In this document: piece after piece, positions 1-11,280 of the stretch | How the letters are laid out: the number at the start of each line of letters is the position of its first letter | Position numbering within the stretch: position 1 is the stretch's first letter | Source: Callorhinus ursinus | Taxonomy: Eukaryota > Chordata > Mammalia > Carnivora > Otariidae | NCBI RefSeq assembly: GCF_003265705.1 | Contig: NW_020312935.1 | Span: 1,548,373 to 1,612,372 of the forward strand | Direction: 5' to 3' | Length of the DNA stretch: 64,000 nt | Program-made: the position numbers and the translations under genes | The notes under the pieces: model-generated | The model's input: the letters and a program-made list of their open reading frames with translations, nothing else | Told to the model about the DNA's origin: nothing | Database searches by the model: none

Positions 1-533
1 ATGTCCGGAACAGCCAGCCGTGTTTGCTGAACTAGGGTATTTTTGCATTGTCTAAAAATCAGATTTGTTGAGGGATAATTTAAGTACAATAAGCTGCATT
101 GATTGGAAGAGCCAAGTTCTGGGAGTTTAGACGTTGTGCACAGCCATGTAATTACCACCGCAATCAAGATACAGCATTTCTATCGCGGTTAAAAACCCCA
201 GGCAACCACTCATCTCAGATTAGTTTGCATTTTTTAGAATTTTATATAGATGGAATCATCTATTAACTATTCTTTTGAAGACCGGATACTTGCATTTTTA
301 AAGTGGCACCACTGTCTGTCCCTCTAGCTGCTCACACCTAAGATGTGGGGCGACCCAGATCCACTTCTCAGAACATCCTTCTTCCCTTTTGAAGGGCTGT
401 TCTCAGGAAGAAAAGCAAAATGCAGCTCCCACGCTACCTTGCCGCTGGTCATTCAGCATCCTCCCTCCAGGAAAGTCTGCTCTGCTCCCTGGCAGGGCCC
501 TTTAACGTCTCTGTCGCTCTCTGGCCCCCACAG
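1..533 (+). other. CALB2: CALB2 intron 3 (3' part), with old L1 fragment
   Basis: This is intronic sequence before exon 4. Bases about 110-300, with CAATCAAGATACAGCATTTC and a TGGAATCATC motif, resemble the 3' region of old L1 elements on the minus strand. Nothing else is recognised. Confidence 0.5.
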
Positions 534-614
534 CTGGCGCAGATCCTGCCAACGGAGGAGAACTTCCTTCTGTGCTTTAGGCAGCACGTGGGCTCCAGCA
601 CCGAGTTTATGGAG
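534..614 (+). CDS. CALB2: CALB2 coding exon 4
   Basis: This exon of 81 nt encodes residues 88-114, [20 protein letters not shown] onward to FME. It starts after a CCCCCACAG acceptor and ends at a GAG|GTGAGG donor. It covers the end of EF2 and the linker to EF3. Confidence 0.96.
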
Positions 615-3600
615 GTGAGGCCAAGGCGCTGCCTTTCTCCCATGTTCAGAGCCAGGCCCACCCCAATGCCTCCTGGGAGTGGTCCCCTGGGCCATGCTAA
701 ACCCCTTAGAACTCCAAGACTCAGAGCATGGTCCCTGGACCAATGCCATCAGCATCACCATCACCTGAGTGCGTGTGAGAAACTCAGAGTCCCTGACCCA
801 CGCAGAAATCTACATTTCAGCAAGATCCCCAAATGATATGTGCACGTCAAAGCGTGCAGGATACAATGAGAAGTAAATGTGGGCAAGTACATTTGGGAAA
901 TGCTATGTACACACTTATCTCCCCTTTGGGACTTGGTCATGGACATTTCCATCTTACAGTCTCTGAGAAATCCTGCAGTGAAGAGGTCTGTTTCACGTCA
1001 TTTGGCTTCCAGATCTCACGTACTGTGTTCTCAATAACATCAATGTCCCTTGAAGTCAGGGCTCCAAGGAGCATGTGTGGGGAGCATGGATTTATGTGCC
1101 ATCCCAAAGTTGGAAAAGCTCGGGCGGGGGGCAAGGGGATTCCAGTTCGCAGTATCTTCCAGTTCTGATTCTTAACTGTGGTCTACACGTCAGTGCCCCC
1201 CTTTAAAATAGATCTGTGCAACAGAAATTCTTTGAAATCCTCAAGTGAAACAGACCATCCAAACTCACGTAGTTTTTTTTTAGTAATATTCAACCGATAG
1301 ATGAAACCATGTGAAATCACTAATATTTGACCATTTTTGATTTATAAAAATCGGAAATTCCATATGACTCAACCAAATACATGACTAATCCTGATACCCA
1401 GCAAAGTACCAATTATTTCTTGGTATTTTTCTGGACTCTGCACCCTCGCTGTTCAATATGTGTGTCCCTCGGAGGGAAACTTAACCGATACCCTCCCACA
1501 CACTGTCTGCTCTGATAATGACTGGCCTTCAACTTGACTTGAGTTGCCATTTCTCATGTTAAATCCATGTCCAGACACCGGTAATCCCCTCTCCGTGATT
1601 TACTGCCTAAAACTAATGGAGAGTTAGTCCAGAAACCCACATGGCATGGAGTTCCCTACATGGGTAGAAAGTTGCTTGGAAAGAACTGATTCTCAGGGGA
1701 GAAAAGTCATTTTTTAAGCGGCAGCTTGCCTAAGCATCAGATATGGATTTAATTTTATGGTGCTTTAAAGGATTTTCTCCAGGCTTTTCAAGATGGCGAG
1801 ATGGCAAGATTCCATAAGCTGGTCATTGACATTCTGGATTCTGTTCTTAGTCCTTCTCTTGCCTGTCTTGCAGGGGGGCGGGGGGTGAGGGGAAGGTCTG
1901 CGTCTCCTTGTCAGAGTACTGCTTTTGTGAGAGTCGATTTTTCTGTCTGTAGAAAAGGGAGCGTTATGCCTGATGGCTCCCTCCCTGATGGGCAGGGAGG
2001 CAGCCAAGGATTGGCCTCTATCCCACCTCTGATCTGGAAAATGGGGATGACGATAGTTTGCGGAGGGGACGGAAATGCTTAAAGAGAAGCAAAAAATACC
2101 TTTCTCTGTCTCTGTCCCCCTCTCCCAAAGTCATTAGTGGTTTCTCTCTGTGTCGTTGACATGATTCCATATTCTTATCTGTCTTTATCCTTTAATCTAC
2201 AGTATAACTGCTGAGCCAATACCCCCAACCGAGTTTCCCGAGACCCCACCATCCCACAGCACCACCCCCCTGGGGCTGGCCATTTGTTCCATTTTTATCA
2301 GCTGGAAACATGAATTGGTCCCTGTGCCTCCCTGAAAGGCTAGTGCGGACAGACAGCTCCGTCCCACTGCTAAGCACAACATTGTAATTTCTAATTTTAG
2401 CGATGCCTCAGGATTTCTTTGAGATTTCACAAAGCCCAGGTCCCTTGAACTCTTTTCCTTGAATGGGAAGAGAATGACCCACTGATGGAGGAGCACAAAG
2501 TGCTGGTGGGAAGAGAAGTGAGCAGGGCGAGTCTGGGGGATGGAGGCGGGGCCAGGGAGGGAGGGAGGTCAGACCCGCTCGGAGGATCTCTCCCAAAAGA
2601 AAAGCAAAAAGCAAAGCGATGCTTTGCTCTGAGTGGACTGGGGTCCCTTCGGGTTACCCTCCTTTTTTTCAAAAAAAAGATTTTACTTATTTATTTGTCA
2701 GAGAGAGAGAGAGGGAACACAAGCAGGGGGAGCAGCAGAGGGAGAGGGAGAAGCAGACTCCCCGCTGAGCGCGGAGCCCAATCGATCCCAAGACCCTGGG
2801 ATCATGACCTGAGCCAAAGGCAGATGCTCAACCAACTGAGCTACCAGGCACACCCAGGTTACCCTCCTTTTAGGCAACTTAGGGGGTGTCTGCCTTTTTT
2901 CCCAGTCAAGACGCAGATGAACTAAATTCTAAGGCACTAAGTACATGCAGTTGGTTGGTGAAGTCATATTTGTAAATCTGCACATATTAGTACTTTCTCA
3001 AGGGCAGGTTTTCTGGGCACAGGAAGGAATATTTGGATGGAACCAATGCATTTTTCCCCCAGAGAAAAGACACTCCCCTGATCAAATACCATCTACCCAA
3101 GTTGTCTGTGGTATACATCTACCCTTTTGCTGGGGTTTACTCATGTCTCAAAACTTTTCAAAAAATCAGCATCCAAAAAAAAAAAAAAATACTACCAAAT
3201 TTCCTGAGCCACCACAATCCCATAAGAATTACACAGCCTTGCTTGCTGGTATGGAAAAAAGATCCTCGGATATCTATAAACTCAGCCTCCAGACAATAAA
3301 AGGGAGACATGACATGGAGAAAGGAGGGGACACAGGGGATCCAAGTTTGGCAAAATAATTAGTGCTTGCTGATCCTCAGTAAACCAGGTGTCACCCGTGT
3401 GCAGTGTGTGCTTTGGAGCTGAGGGACAAGAGAGGAAAAGTCAAGGGAAGAAGCCTTGAAAGGCACCAACATAGATCAAAGATCTGGGAAAATGGGGCCC
3501 TCTGGATTGAGCAGGGAGAGAGTGGTTTCCTTAAAAAAACAGAGGAAGGAACGCTTTTTATCAGAAAGATGGGGAGTCGCCTGGGAGAGCCTAAACAAGC

Positions 3601-5561
3601 TGACGACACTACCAATTCTTCTCCCCTTCAGACGTGGATGCCGTGGGCACCATGATGGAGGGATGGACGAGGGAGTACAGTGACAAGGAACCAAAGCCTA
3701 AGTCTGCCCCTTCCAGAAGGTTCTTACCCTTGCCCCTGGCCCCACCCAGAGAATGAGAAACTTCCAGAGCAGTAAAAGAACATGCTGTATACCCACAGCA
3801 AAAATCAGATCCACCAGATCCTAGTGCTAGAAGTTGCTTGGCTAGCACCTTAGAAAACCATAACCCTGTCCAAAAAAAGAAAAGAAAACCAAAACCCTAG
3901 TTACAAAATGATCCAAAAAGAGACCCAGACCAGTTAGAGTAGGGAGACATCGTCCCAGTGTTTTGTTTTGTTTTGTTTTGTTTTCCTTCTCTGTGTGACC
4001 TGGGCCAAGACACTTGCCCCCATTGCTTCATCTGCGACACGGAGGGGAGTGGGCTAGACCATCTCCATGTCCCCATGCCCCGGGAATATTCTTGAACATC
4101 AAGACCCAAACTGGTCCGTTAAAGGGAATTGGAAGGAGGCCCATAGATGTTGACAGGTCTTCGCAAATAGGTTGGCATTCCCATTGCAGGCTTGGCGGAA
4201 GTATGACACAGACAGAAGTGGCTACATTGAAGCCAACGAGCTCAAGGTAGGATGGGCCTTGGGGAGGGTATGGAAGGCACAGAGAATGGGACTGAGGCCA
4301 GAGTGGTGGTAGGTTTAAGGAACCTGGGGAGGGATGAGATGTTGGGTGAGGAACATGGGTTTATGGTCTGCTCAGGAACACTTAAGCCCAGCTCCGAATT
4401 GGTGGTCGTGTTCAGGACGGCCATGTGAATGAGTAACATGAAGATGCAGGGCCAGGGAGTTGGAACCGGACTACACTCCTTCGAACATCAGTGCCCAGGA
4501 CAGGCACCTTCAAGGCGAGTCCAGGAGATGGGCCTCCTGGCCTGTACATCTACCCCACCATTCCTCTGGAACTAGGGATCCCCAGGCACTGCTTAGCCCT
4601 GTGTCCTGGGCTCTCTGAGGTGCCAAAGCCAGTTTCCACCGCCTCTCTTAGGGGCTGAAGTTGTATCCAGGAGCTACCTCCAGGCCTTCATGGTCATTCC
4701 CCAAGCATTAGGGATTAGAGAATTAGGAGAAATGTAAGTCATACAAATGGTAGACCTCGGAAAACAATGTTGACTGAATGAAGGAACAAGTACAAGGGAG
4801 GGGCTGCCTGAGTCAGGAGCTCTGAAGAGACCTTTGTGTTCTAGGGATTTCTGTCTGACCTGCTGAAGAAGGCGAACCGGCCATATGATGAACCCAAGCT
4901 GCAAGAATACACCCAAACCATAGTGAGTGGGCAGAAGTGTCCCTCCCCCCTCCAGAGGCACAGGATTGGGGCCCCAAGCCAGTGGGATTCTGGGTCTCCA
5001 GGGTCTTTTGTTGGCTGAATCTTCAGGCCCCGGTGAGGTGACTCCCAGTGGCAACTGGCAAAAGGGATGCTGGTCTCTGGCCCCACACCCCCTCTGTCTG
5101 AGATCCTCACTGAGCTAGGATGAGACTGGGAGCATCTGTTTCCATGACAACCTCCCCAGCTCTGGGAGAGGATGGGCTTGGAGAGGGTGGACCTTTGCTG
5201 CTGGCCGGCCATGCTTCTGGGGCCCTCGCTCCAAGAAAGGGAGAGGGGATCAGGGACCCATTTAGACCATGCTGGTCTCTGGCCTCCAGGGGACCTCAGA
5301 GGGGGCAGAGCACACCCACCCATCTCCCTTCCTTTTCAGTACAAGGGGATGGCAGGTCAGGGTCCCCCAGGAGAGGTCAAAGCAAATCACCCAGGCACCT
5401 CTGTCTGTCCCCAACAGCTTCGGATGTTCGACTTGAACGGGGATGGCAAGCTGGGACTCTCAGAGATGTCCCGGTAAGTGCCTGAGCCCACCCCAGGGTC
5501 ACTTTTCCCAGGGCCTCTGCAGACTGTTCCTGCCACCCTCCCTGGCTCGAAGACCAGTCGG

Positions 5562-5598
<37 letters not shown>

Positions 5599-8500
5599 GG
5601 GGAAACGTGACAGGTCAGGTGTCATGAAGCTCAAGACCAAGCTAGAGAGAGTGTCAGCACCTCAGTGTGTCCGCCTCCCTCCTTGTAGAACTTGCCACTA
5701 GTTCCTCTGTGCTCAGAGACGGTTTCCCGAACTGCGGGTGCCGCCTCCACATCCCCCCACGCCCCCGTTTTTCTGGCCTCTGCCCTGTCTCCTAAGCTCT
5801 GCTCTAACACTTCCTTTCCAGACTCTTGCCTGTACAGGAAAACTTCCTGCTTAAATTTCAGGTAAAAGAGCCTCTGCTTTTCTTCACTTCCTCCCTTCCC
5901 TCATCCCCACGCACTTCACTCTGCCACCCTCCTGTCCGCCCTCCAGCACACACGCTCGCTCACACACATGCAGGCACATTGCTCGCTCACTTGTACACGC
6001 ATGCATACACGCACATATATGTGCATGCGCAGACACACGCACGCACGCACACACACACCCAGGCTTTTGCTTCTCTAATACCTCGGGCCTTACAGGGCAT
6101 GAAGCTGACCTCAGAGGAGTTCAACGCGATCTTCACATTTTATGACAAGGTAAAAGGGACGACAGCGTGGGAGGTAAAAGCAGGGGCCCCCTAAGCAGGG
6201 GAGCCCCCAGACACATGGCTCCGCTTTGTCCTTCAGAGTAAGGAGGAGCTCAGTGCTGCTCCGTCGCCACCAGCTCATAATTTCGCATCGGAGCCAAGTG
6301 TTTTGCTAGGAAGTTGGGAGGGAGAGGACCCCCTTACCGCTCGTCACCCCTTCCTTTGCCGCCCCCACCTGTGTGGCTCCAGTAGTCTCCCTTATAACCA
6401 AAGCATGGGGGGTAAGCATTTAATAGCCCCTGTGTTCATCCTGACATCTTAGGGAGCTAGCTAAATGCTTCTGGAACCTCATTTATATTTTCAATGCAAA
6501 TGAAAAACACCAGGATGCACATTTGCCCTGAAGCGTCCCGTTCCTGCCTCGGCTGGGGAAGTCAGCAGTTAGGTGTTATTTTAACACCGCACGGTGTGAG
6601 CACCCTCTGCGCAGAGTAGAGGGAAGGTCAGGCTCTGCAGGCTCCCTGGTTTGCACTGGGGGAATCGGGAGGCCAGGTCAGGGGTGATGGGGCCTGATTC
6701 TAGAGCTCTGTGCTGCCCCTGCTCCCCACCACCAGGACGGCAGCGGCTACATCGATGAGAATGAGCTGGATGCCCTTCTGAAGGACCTGTATGAGAAAAA
6801 CAAGAAGGTAAGCAACTGAACCCCGAGGCCTAGGGACATGGCCCTGGGGCAGGAGAGAGGCTCCTGAGGGAGGGGGGAAAAGAACGCGGGGTGCATTTTG
6901 CTCTCCTCTGATCACCCATAACTAGGCAGCGCAGTTTGGGGGCTGTTCTTTTGTTTCTGGTTGGATGCTTCGTTGATTGGTTGATGTTTCTTTTAATTGT
7001 AAAATACACTTAGCACAAAGTTGACCATCTTAACCATTTTTTGAGCGTACACTTCAGCAGTATTCAGTACATCCCCATTGTTGTGCAGCCCTCACCACCA
7101 CGCATCCAGAACACTCTTCCTCTTGCAAAACCCCAAAACTCTTCGTCCAGTAAACGACCACTCTCCATTCCTCCCTCCCCCGGCCCCCGGCCCCCAGCAT
7201 TCTACTTCATCTCGAAGTGGACTGCTCTAGGCACCTACTAGAAACAGCGGCATCCAGGACTTGTCTTTCTGTGACTGGCCTACCTCACTGAGCATAATGT
7301 CCTACGGGTTCACCCATGTTGTAGCAATGCCGACGTCCTTCCTTTTTAAGGCCGAGTAATATTCCAGTGTTCGTGTCCACCACCTTTCATCTGTTCATCC
7401 CTCAACAGCTCCTCGGGGGTGTTCCCCCTGTTGGTTCTCTGGAGTGGTACAATGATGAGGCACTGAGAGCCTGACCACCACCAGAAAAGACTTTTCCCAC
7501 AAGGAGAGATTTGCGAGAACCTCCGAAACTAATAATATGTTATATGTTAATTAACTGAATTTAAATTTTTTTAAAAAGGAGAGATTTGGGAAAGAAGGGG
7601 CCGGTGGGAGGTGAAGATCTTTCTCTCTCTGCCTCTCCCCCCAGCTTGTGCATGCATGCTTTCTCCCTCTCTCTCTCTCAAATGAACAGATAAAATCTTA
7701 AAAAATAAAAAATAAAAAATAAATGCAGGGTCTGGAAGTGGGCAAGAGGTGAGCACGGAAGCATTTGTTCCCCTCAAAGAAAAGGCAAAAGACAGAGAAC
7801 CGAACTATTACTCCCCCTGGTTGGTGTTGCTTCCAGGATAGACCGCAGGCACCGGTGGGCTCATCGCGGGGGGGGGGGGGGGGGGGGTCGGGGGGTGGGA
7901 GCAGCAGGGGGACCGGGAGCCCACTGCTGTCTTTGCAGCCACCTTCCTTCACTTCCTGGAAAATGCCTTTCTCTGAGCAAATGGTTTTGTTGTTTTCTTT
8001 AATGAGATGATGAACACTCCATAGTTCCTCGCATTGTTTAACTGCCTTGGCTGCCAGGCACAAGCTAAATTTACTGTTCAGTTTCAGGGGAAAAAATTCA
8101 CTGCAGCCTCTGAGTCTGTCTCCCCTTCCAGTTGCTTGCTTTCTGACCACTTCATCTTTGTCCTGAATATCATTCTTCATTTCTTTCATCCCACATTTAT
8201 TTTTTTTTGTTACCTACAAGTGCTTTTTTGAAAGAGGCAGAAAATAAATTATAAGTAAGCACATACTTCTTAGGAAGAAGGAGGTCTTCACCAAGTATCT
8301 GAACTCAGCAGACTCTTTCCTGGCACCAAACTCTAGGAGAAAATTATTTATGTGCCCTTAATGTGTCCAAGGAGTGTTGGGCATCCTAGTGGAAAATATC
8401 TTTAACTGTAATTGTATTAACGAGGCATCATTATTTTCTGTATGGCCCAGCTTAACACCTGAGGTTGTTCGACCCTGAAGGCAAGCATTAAATCTTGGGA

Positions 8501-10750
8501 GTGACCTGAATTTTCTGCTCATCGCCTAACTAGGCTCCTTTTTTTTTTTTTAAGATTTTATTTATTTGAGAGAGAGAGACAAAGAGAGCACAAGCGGGGC
8601 GGTGGGGGGGGGGGGAGGGGCAGAGGGAGAAGCAGACTCCCTGATGAGCTGGAAGCCTGACATTGGGCTCGATCCCAGGACCCCCGGGATCATGACCTGA
8701 GCTGAACGCAGAGGCTTAACCCAACTGAGCCACCCAGGCGCCCCTAGGTTCTTTCCTAATTACCACAAAATACAACTCCTGTGGCCACACAGGTTCACTG
8801 GAGATATGGAAACAAAAACAGTCAGGTGTTGGGGTTAAGAAGCAACTCGGAAGGGTGGAGAACAGGGATATTAATAGAGTTGATTACCTGGGAGTCTTCC
8901 ACCTGTACCAAGCTCAGGATGTAGCCGCCGGGGATGGAGAGCCTGAACCAGGAGTGAGCCATGGGACTGGGGCAGCAGCACCCATGCTGGGAAGGGAGCG
9001 GCTGTTTTTTGTGAACCCCCATGGCAGACGCACATGCCGTTTGGACGGTGCGAGGTCTGTGATACGGATTCTGAGCAGATTCATGTTTGAAGCTCCTGAG
9101 GGACAGGCTGGTGAGATCAAACCTCAATATTTCTCACCACTCCTGAGGCCACTGCAGCTCAGTAAAGCCTTCCTCAGCTTCAAGCAGAACTTCTAGAAAG
9201 TGAGCAGCCCTCTCCCTTCATGCTGCTAAGATTCTTGAGGCCACAATGAGTCGGGGCGGGTGGTTCTCCAGCTCTGGGTTGATATATGGGGTCCCCTCCT
9301 TGGCTCCTAATTTGAATGGTAGGTAGTATTACGAACTAGGTGATATTTCCAGGGACTTCCCAACTTTAGGGAAGATGCTCCCCAAAGCTAGCGATGCTTA
9401 CAAAGTGCCTTCAGGGTGGGTGGTGGCACAAAACCAGGAATCTACTGAGGGGATGTCCTGAGACACAGTAAAGGACTGACCTTTGAGCACGAAGAAAAGA
9501 GGTGACTGAGGACAGGTGAGCCAGGCAAAGAATTAGATAGACTTCGGGACTCAGGAAACTAAGGATATTTGTGGCGGTAGAGTTGGTCCAGTCCTTTAAC
9601 AAATACCATAGTTTTTATGCTTCAGTTTTTTCATTAGCTGAAAGGAGATAAAGACCATCAGCCTGAAAGGGGTGGTGAAAGGAAGGAAGGAAAGGAAGGA
9701 AGGAAGAAAAGAAAGGAAGAAAAAGAAAAAGGAAAAGAGAGAAAGGGAGGGAGGGAGGGAGGAAAGAAGATCTGCCAACAGTTTCAAGACAAGACGAGAG
9801 GAGGGAAGGAGCGGGGGAGGGAGGGAGTGTGCGAGCAAGGGAGAGAGGAAGGGAGACAAAAAGATAGTATAAGTGATGGATGGCTTTGCTGTATTTCAGA
9901 CCTATTGGTTATTTGTATCCAAATCAATTATTGTAAAGCATGCATTCAACACAAGGCGTATTTGGTACTGATGTTCTGTTTAATGTTGGCCTCCATTTTA
10001 CATGAGACAGTGGCCATATGTCTGTGGGTCACCTGTCCTCATGGCCTGTGAAAGGCCACAGAAGCCAGTGAACAGTAAGCAGGCAGGCGAGCTTTGCTGC
10101 TGGGGAGGCAGGAGTTAGGATTCCTTCTTTAATTGGGTGAGGTTGAGGAAAGTACGGTCCGTGGGGTGGGCAGACAAGACCAGGGAGCTTCCGCTGCCTT
10201 CTCTTCCTCACCTGCAAGGACCCATGAGGAGTACAAGAGGCCCAGGGAGCCGGGGACTTGATACAAGTCATGCAGAGATAGGGACTAGCCGATTTGGGAG
10301 GGCACGCTGTGTTAGGGGCTGTGCTAGGCATTGTTCGAGTTCATCTCCTCAGCTAACCATCCTAACACCTCAGTGAGGCAGACCCTGTTATTGTACCCAT
10401 TTTACAGATGAGGCAGCTGAGCTGAAAGTCAGAAAGGATGAATACTTTCCCCAAAGCAATGCAGCCAGTAAGAGAGAGAGGGTTTAATGTAGGACTTTCT
10501 GACTCCAAAGCCCATGTTTGCTGGGATGGGGACAAGAGAAAGGTTCTGGCGGATGTGTTTGTGAATGAGCAGATGGGATGCTCCGCTGGAGCCATCCAGT
10601 GAGGGGCTCTTACTCTCTCCCTGTGTCTCCTAGGAAATGAATATTCAACAGCTCACCACCTACAAAAAGAGCGTCATGTCCTTGGCTGAAGCGGGGAAGC
10701 TCTACCGCAAGGACCTGGAGATTGTCCTCTGCAGCGAGCCCCCCATGTAA
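534..10750 (+). CDS. CALB2: CALB2 (calretinin), coding exons 4-11 of 11, 3' part of gene
   Basis: Calretinin is a cytosolic EF-hand protein that buffers and senses calcium, mainly in neurons. Eight exons (534-614, 4190-4246, 4845-4922, 5418-5473, 5822-5861, 6096-6149, 6736-6807, 10634-10750) join in one frame and encode 184 residues, equal to residues 88-271 of the 271-residue vertebrate protein. Exons 1-3 lie upstream of the window. All junctions are GT-AG with compatible phases. Canonical 12-residue calcium loops are visible: [12 protein letters not shown] (EF3), [12 protein letters not shown] (EF4) and the EF5 loop split across two exons, DK then [10 protein letters not shown]. The sixth EF-hand region is degenerate, as is usual for the family. 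The C-terminus is VLCSEPPM followed by TAA. The string [20 protein letters not shown] separates this gene from the paralogue CALB1. No lesion is seen. Confidence 0.97.
615..4189 (+). other. CALB2: CALB2 intron 4
   Basis: This intron of 3.6 kb contains the SINE at 2667-2856, a (TTTTG)n tract near 3961-3985 and a MIR-like stretch at about 3990-4060. No exon-like segment is supported in the rest. Confidence 0.7.
2667..2856 (-). mobile_element. Carnivore tRNA-Lys SINE
   Basis: The reverse-strand SINE runs from an A-rich tail (as AAGATTTTACTTATTTATTT) to the tRNA-like head (CCAACTGAGCTACCAGGCAC). A 15-base target duplication, GGTTACCCTCCTTTT, occurs at 2652-2666 and 2857-2871. Confidence 0.95.
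4190..4246 (+). CDS. CALB2: CALB2 coding exon 5
   Basis: This exon of 57 nt encodes residues 115-133, [19 protein letters not shown], with a full EF3 calcium loop. The acceptor is CCATTGCAG and the donor AAG|GTAGGA. Confidence 0.96.
4845..4922 (+). CDS. CALB2: CALB2 coding exon 6
   Basis: This exon of 78 nt encodes residues 134-159, [20 protein letters not shown] then EYTQTI. The acceptor is GTGTTCTAG and the donor ATA|GTGAGT. It forms the EF3 exit helix and the linker to EF4. Confidence 0.96.
5418..5473 (+). CDS. CALB2: CALB2 coding exon 7
   Basis: This exon of 56 nt encodes residues 160-177, [18 protein letters not shown], plus two bases of Arg178. It carries a complete EF4 loop. The acceptor is CCCCAACAG and the donor GTAAGT. 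Confidence 0.96.
5563..5596 (+). repeat. Poly(G) run of 34 in CALB2 intron 7
   Basis: An uninterrupted run of 34 G lies about 90 bases after the exon 7 donor. Its true length may be affected by sequencing error. Confidence 0.9.
5822..5861 (+). CDS. CALB2: CALB2 coding exon 8
   Basis: This short exon of 40 nt completes Arg178 and encodes [13 protein letters not shown]. The acceptor is CCTTTCCAG and the donor CAG|GTAAAA. Confidence 0.96.
5940..6060 (+). repeat. Alternating purine-pyrimidine (CA/GC-rich) tract in CALB2 intron 8
   Basis: The tract is rich in CACACA, GCACGCACGC and TGCATGC units and includes the perfect palindrome GCACATATATGTGC. It occupies about half of the 234-base intron between exons 8 and 9. 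Confidence 0.8.
6096..6149 (+). CDS. CALB2: CALB2 coding exon 9
   Basis: This exon of 54 nt encodes residues 192-209, [18 protein letters not shown]. The last two residues begin the EF5 calcium loop. The acceptor is GCCTTACAG and the donor AAG|GTAAAA. Confidence 0.96.
6736..6807 (+). CDS. CALB2: CALB2 coding exon 10
   Basis: This exon of 72 nt encodes residues 210-233, [20 protein letters not shown] then KNKK. It finishes the EF5 loop. The acceptor is CCACCACCAG and the donor AAG|GTAAGC. Confidence 0.96.
6960..7430 (-). mobile_element. Old L1 fragment in CALB2 intron 10
   Basis: The plus strand reads ACCATCTTAACCATTTTTTG, then CAGTACATCCCCATTGTTGT, then GTAATATTCCAGTG. This is the well-known reverse-complement text of mammalian L1 3' regions. 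A related copy lies at 35225-35690. Confidence 0.65.
7605..7722 (+). mobile_element. 5'-truncated carnivore SINE
   Basis: Only the tail half is present: a TCTCTCTCTGCCTCTCCCCC segment, CTCTCTCTCTCAAATGAACA and then ATAAAATCTTAAAAAATAAA. The tRNA-like head is missing. Confidence 0.7.
7868..7887 (+). repeat. Poly(G) run of 20
   Basis: An uninterrupted run of 20 G is followed by more G-rich sequence to about 7915, within CALB2 intron 10. Confidence 0.9.
8541..8744 (-). mobile_element. Carnivore tRNA-Lys SINE
   Basis: A full-length reverse-strand copy, from TTTAAGATTTTATTTATTTG to CTGAGCCACCCAGGCGCCCC. It is flanked by the imperfect duplication TAGGCTCCTT / TAGGTTCTTT. Confidence 0.95.
9676..9872 (+). 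repeat. GGAA/GGGA polypurine tract
   Basis: About 200 bases, almost all purine on the plus strand, are made of GGAA, AAAG and GGGA units. Only short pyrimidine interruptions occur. It lies in CALB2 intron 10. Confidence 0.85.
10295..10530 (+). repeat. MIR-type SINE fragment
   Basis: The order of motifs is typical of MIR: GTGCTAGGCATTGTTC, CCATTTTACAGATGAGGCAG, then GCAATGCAGCCAGTAAGAGA and a diverged end. It lies just before the CALB2 terminal exon. Confidence 0.65.
10634..10750 (+). CDS. CALB2: CALB2 terminal coding exon 11
   Basis: The coding part is 117 nt including TAA and encodes residues 234-271, starting [20 protein letters not shown] and ending LCSEPPM. The acceptor is GTGTCTCCTAG. 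Confidence 0.96.
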   Translation, partial: EMNIQQLTTYKKSVMSLAEAGKLYRKDLEIVLCSEPPM

Positions 10751-11280
10751 AGGGGGGCCAGGGGCTGTTTCTCCGCCTCCCCCAAACCCTGCCCTCGCAG
10801 CCCTGCCACTTCTCCCCGACCCCGAGATCGTGAGCGCCCCTCCTCCGCCCCCGCCGCCTGCACACACCAGCCTGCAGAACAGGAAAGGAGATGGAGGGTG
10901 GGTTGCTGACGGGCCTCCGGACCTGACCCGACCCGGCATGCTGCTCTGCCCGCAGCTGGGCACCACCCGCGTGGGCGGTGGGCGGGGCATGGGCGGGGCT
11001 TCCCTGTCCGCCTTCGCTGTGATGCATGAGCTCCTCCGCTGTGTGATCTAGGCTTCTCTGTCCCACCGAGCCAACTCTTCCCTCCCACGACCCTCCCCTC
11101 TCCCCCGTTCCACCCCCACCTCGCTAATGGCATAGCTGTCTTCTCAGAGCCCCTGTTTGTGGAGGGTGCCCGCCCTTTGTCTTCTGGACCCAGCGTGCTC
11201 CTTTGCTCTGTGGGTTCCTTGTCTCCTTGTTTACCAAAGAAGCGTTTACAGACAATAAAGTGGAAACGTTCTGCGTGGAA
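10751..11280 (+). other. CALB2: CALB2 3' untranslated region
   Basis: GC-rich sequence follows the calretinin stop codon and runs to about 20 bases past the AATAAA at 11254. The exact cleavage site cannot be read from the genome; the 3' end is an estimate. Confidence 0.8.
11254..11259 (+). terminator. CALB2: CALB2 polyadenylation signal AATAAA
   Basis: A canonical AATAAA lies 504 bases after the CALB2 stop and is followed within 30 bases by GT-rich sequence (GTGGAAACGTTCTGCGTGG). It is the only canonical signal close after the stop. Confidence 0.85.

Noticed and set aside
2485..2925. A 146-codon plus-strand frame in CALB2 intron 4
   Set aside because: Most of it is translated SINE sequence. 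Similar SINE-derived frames at 41.2-41.7 and 53.4-53.6 kb were dropped for the same reason.
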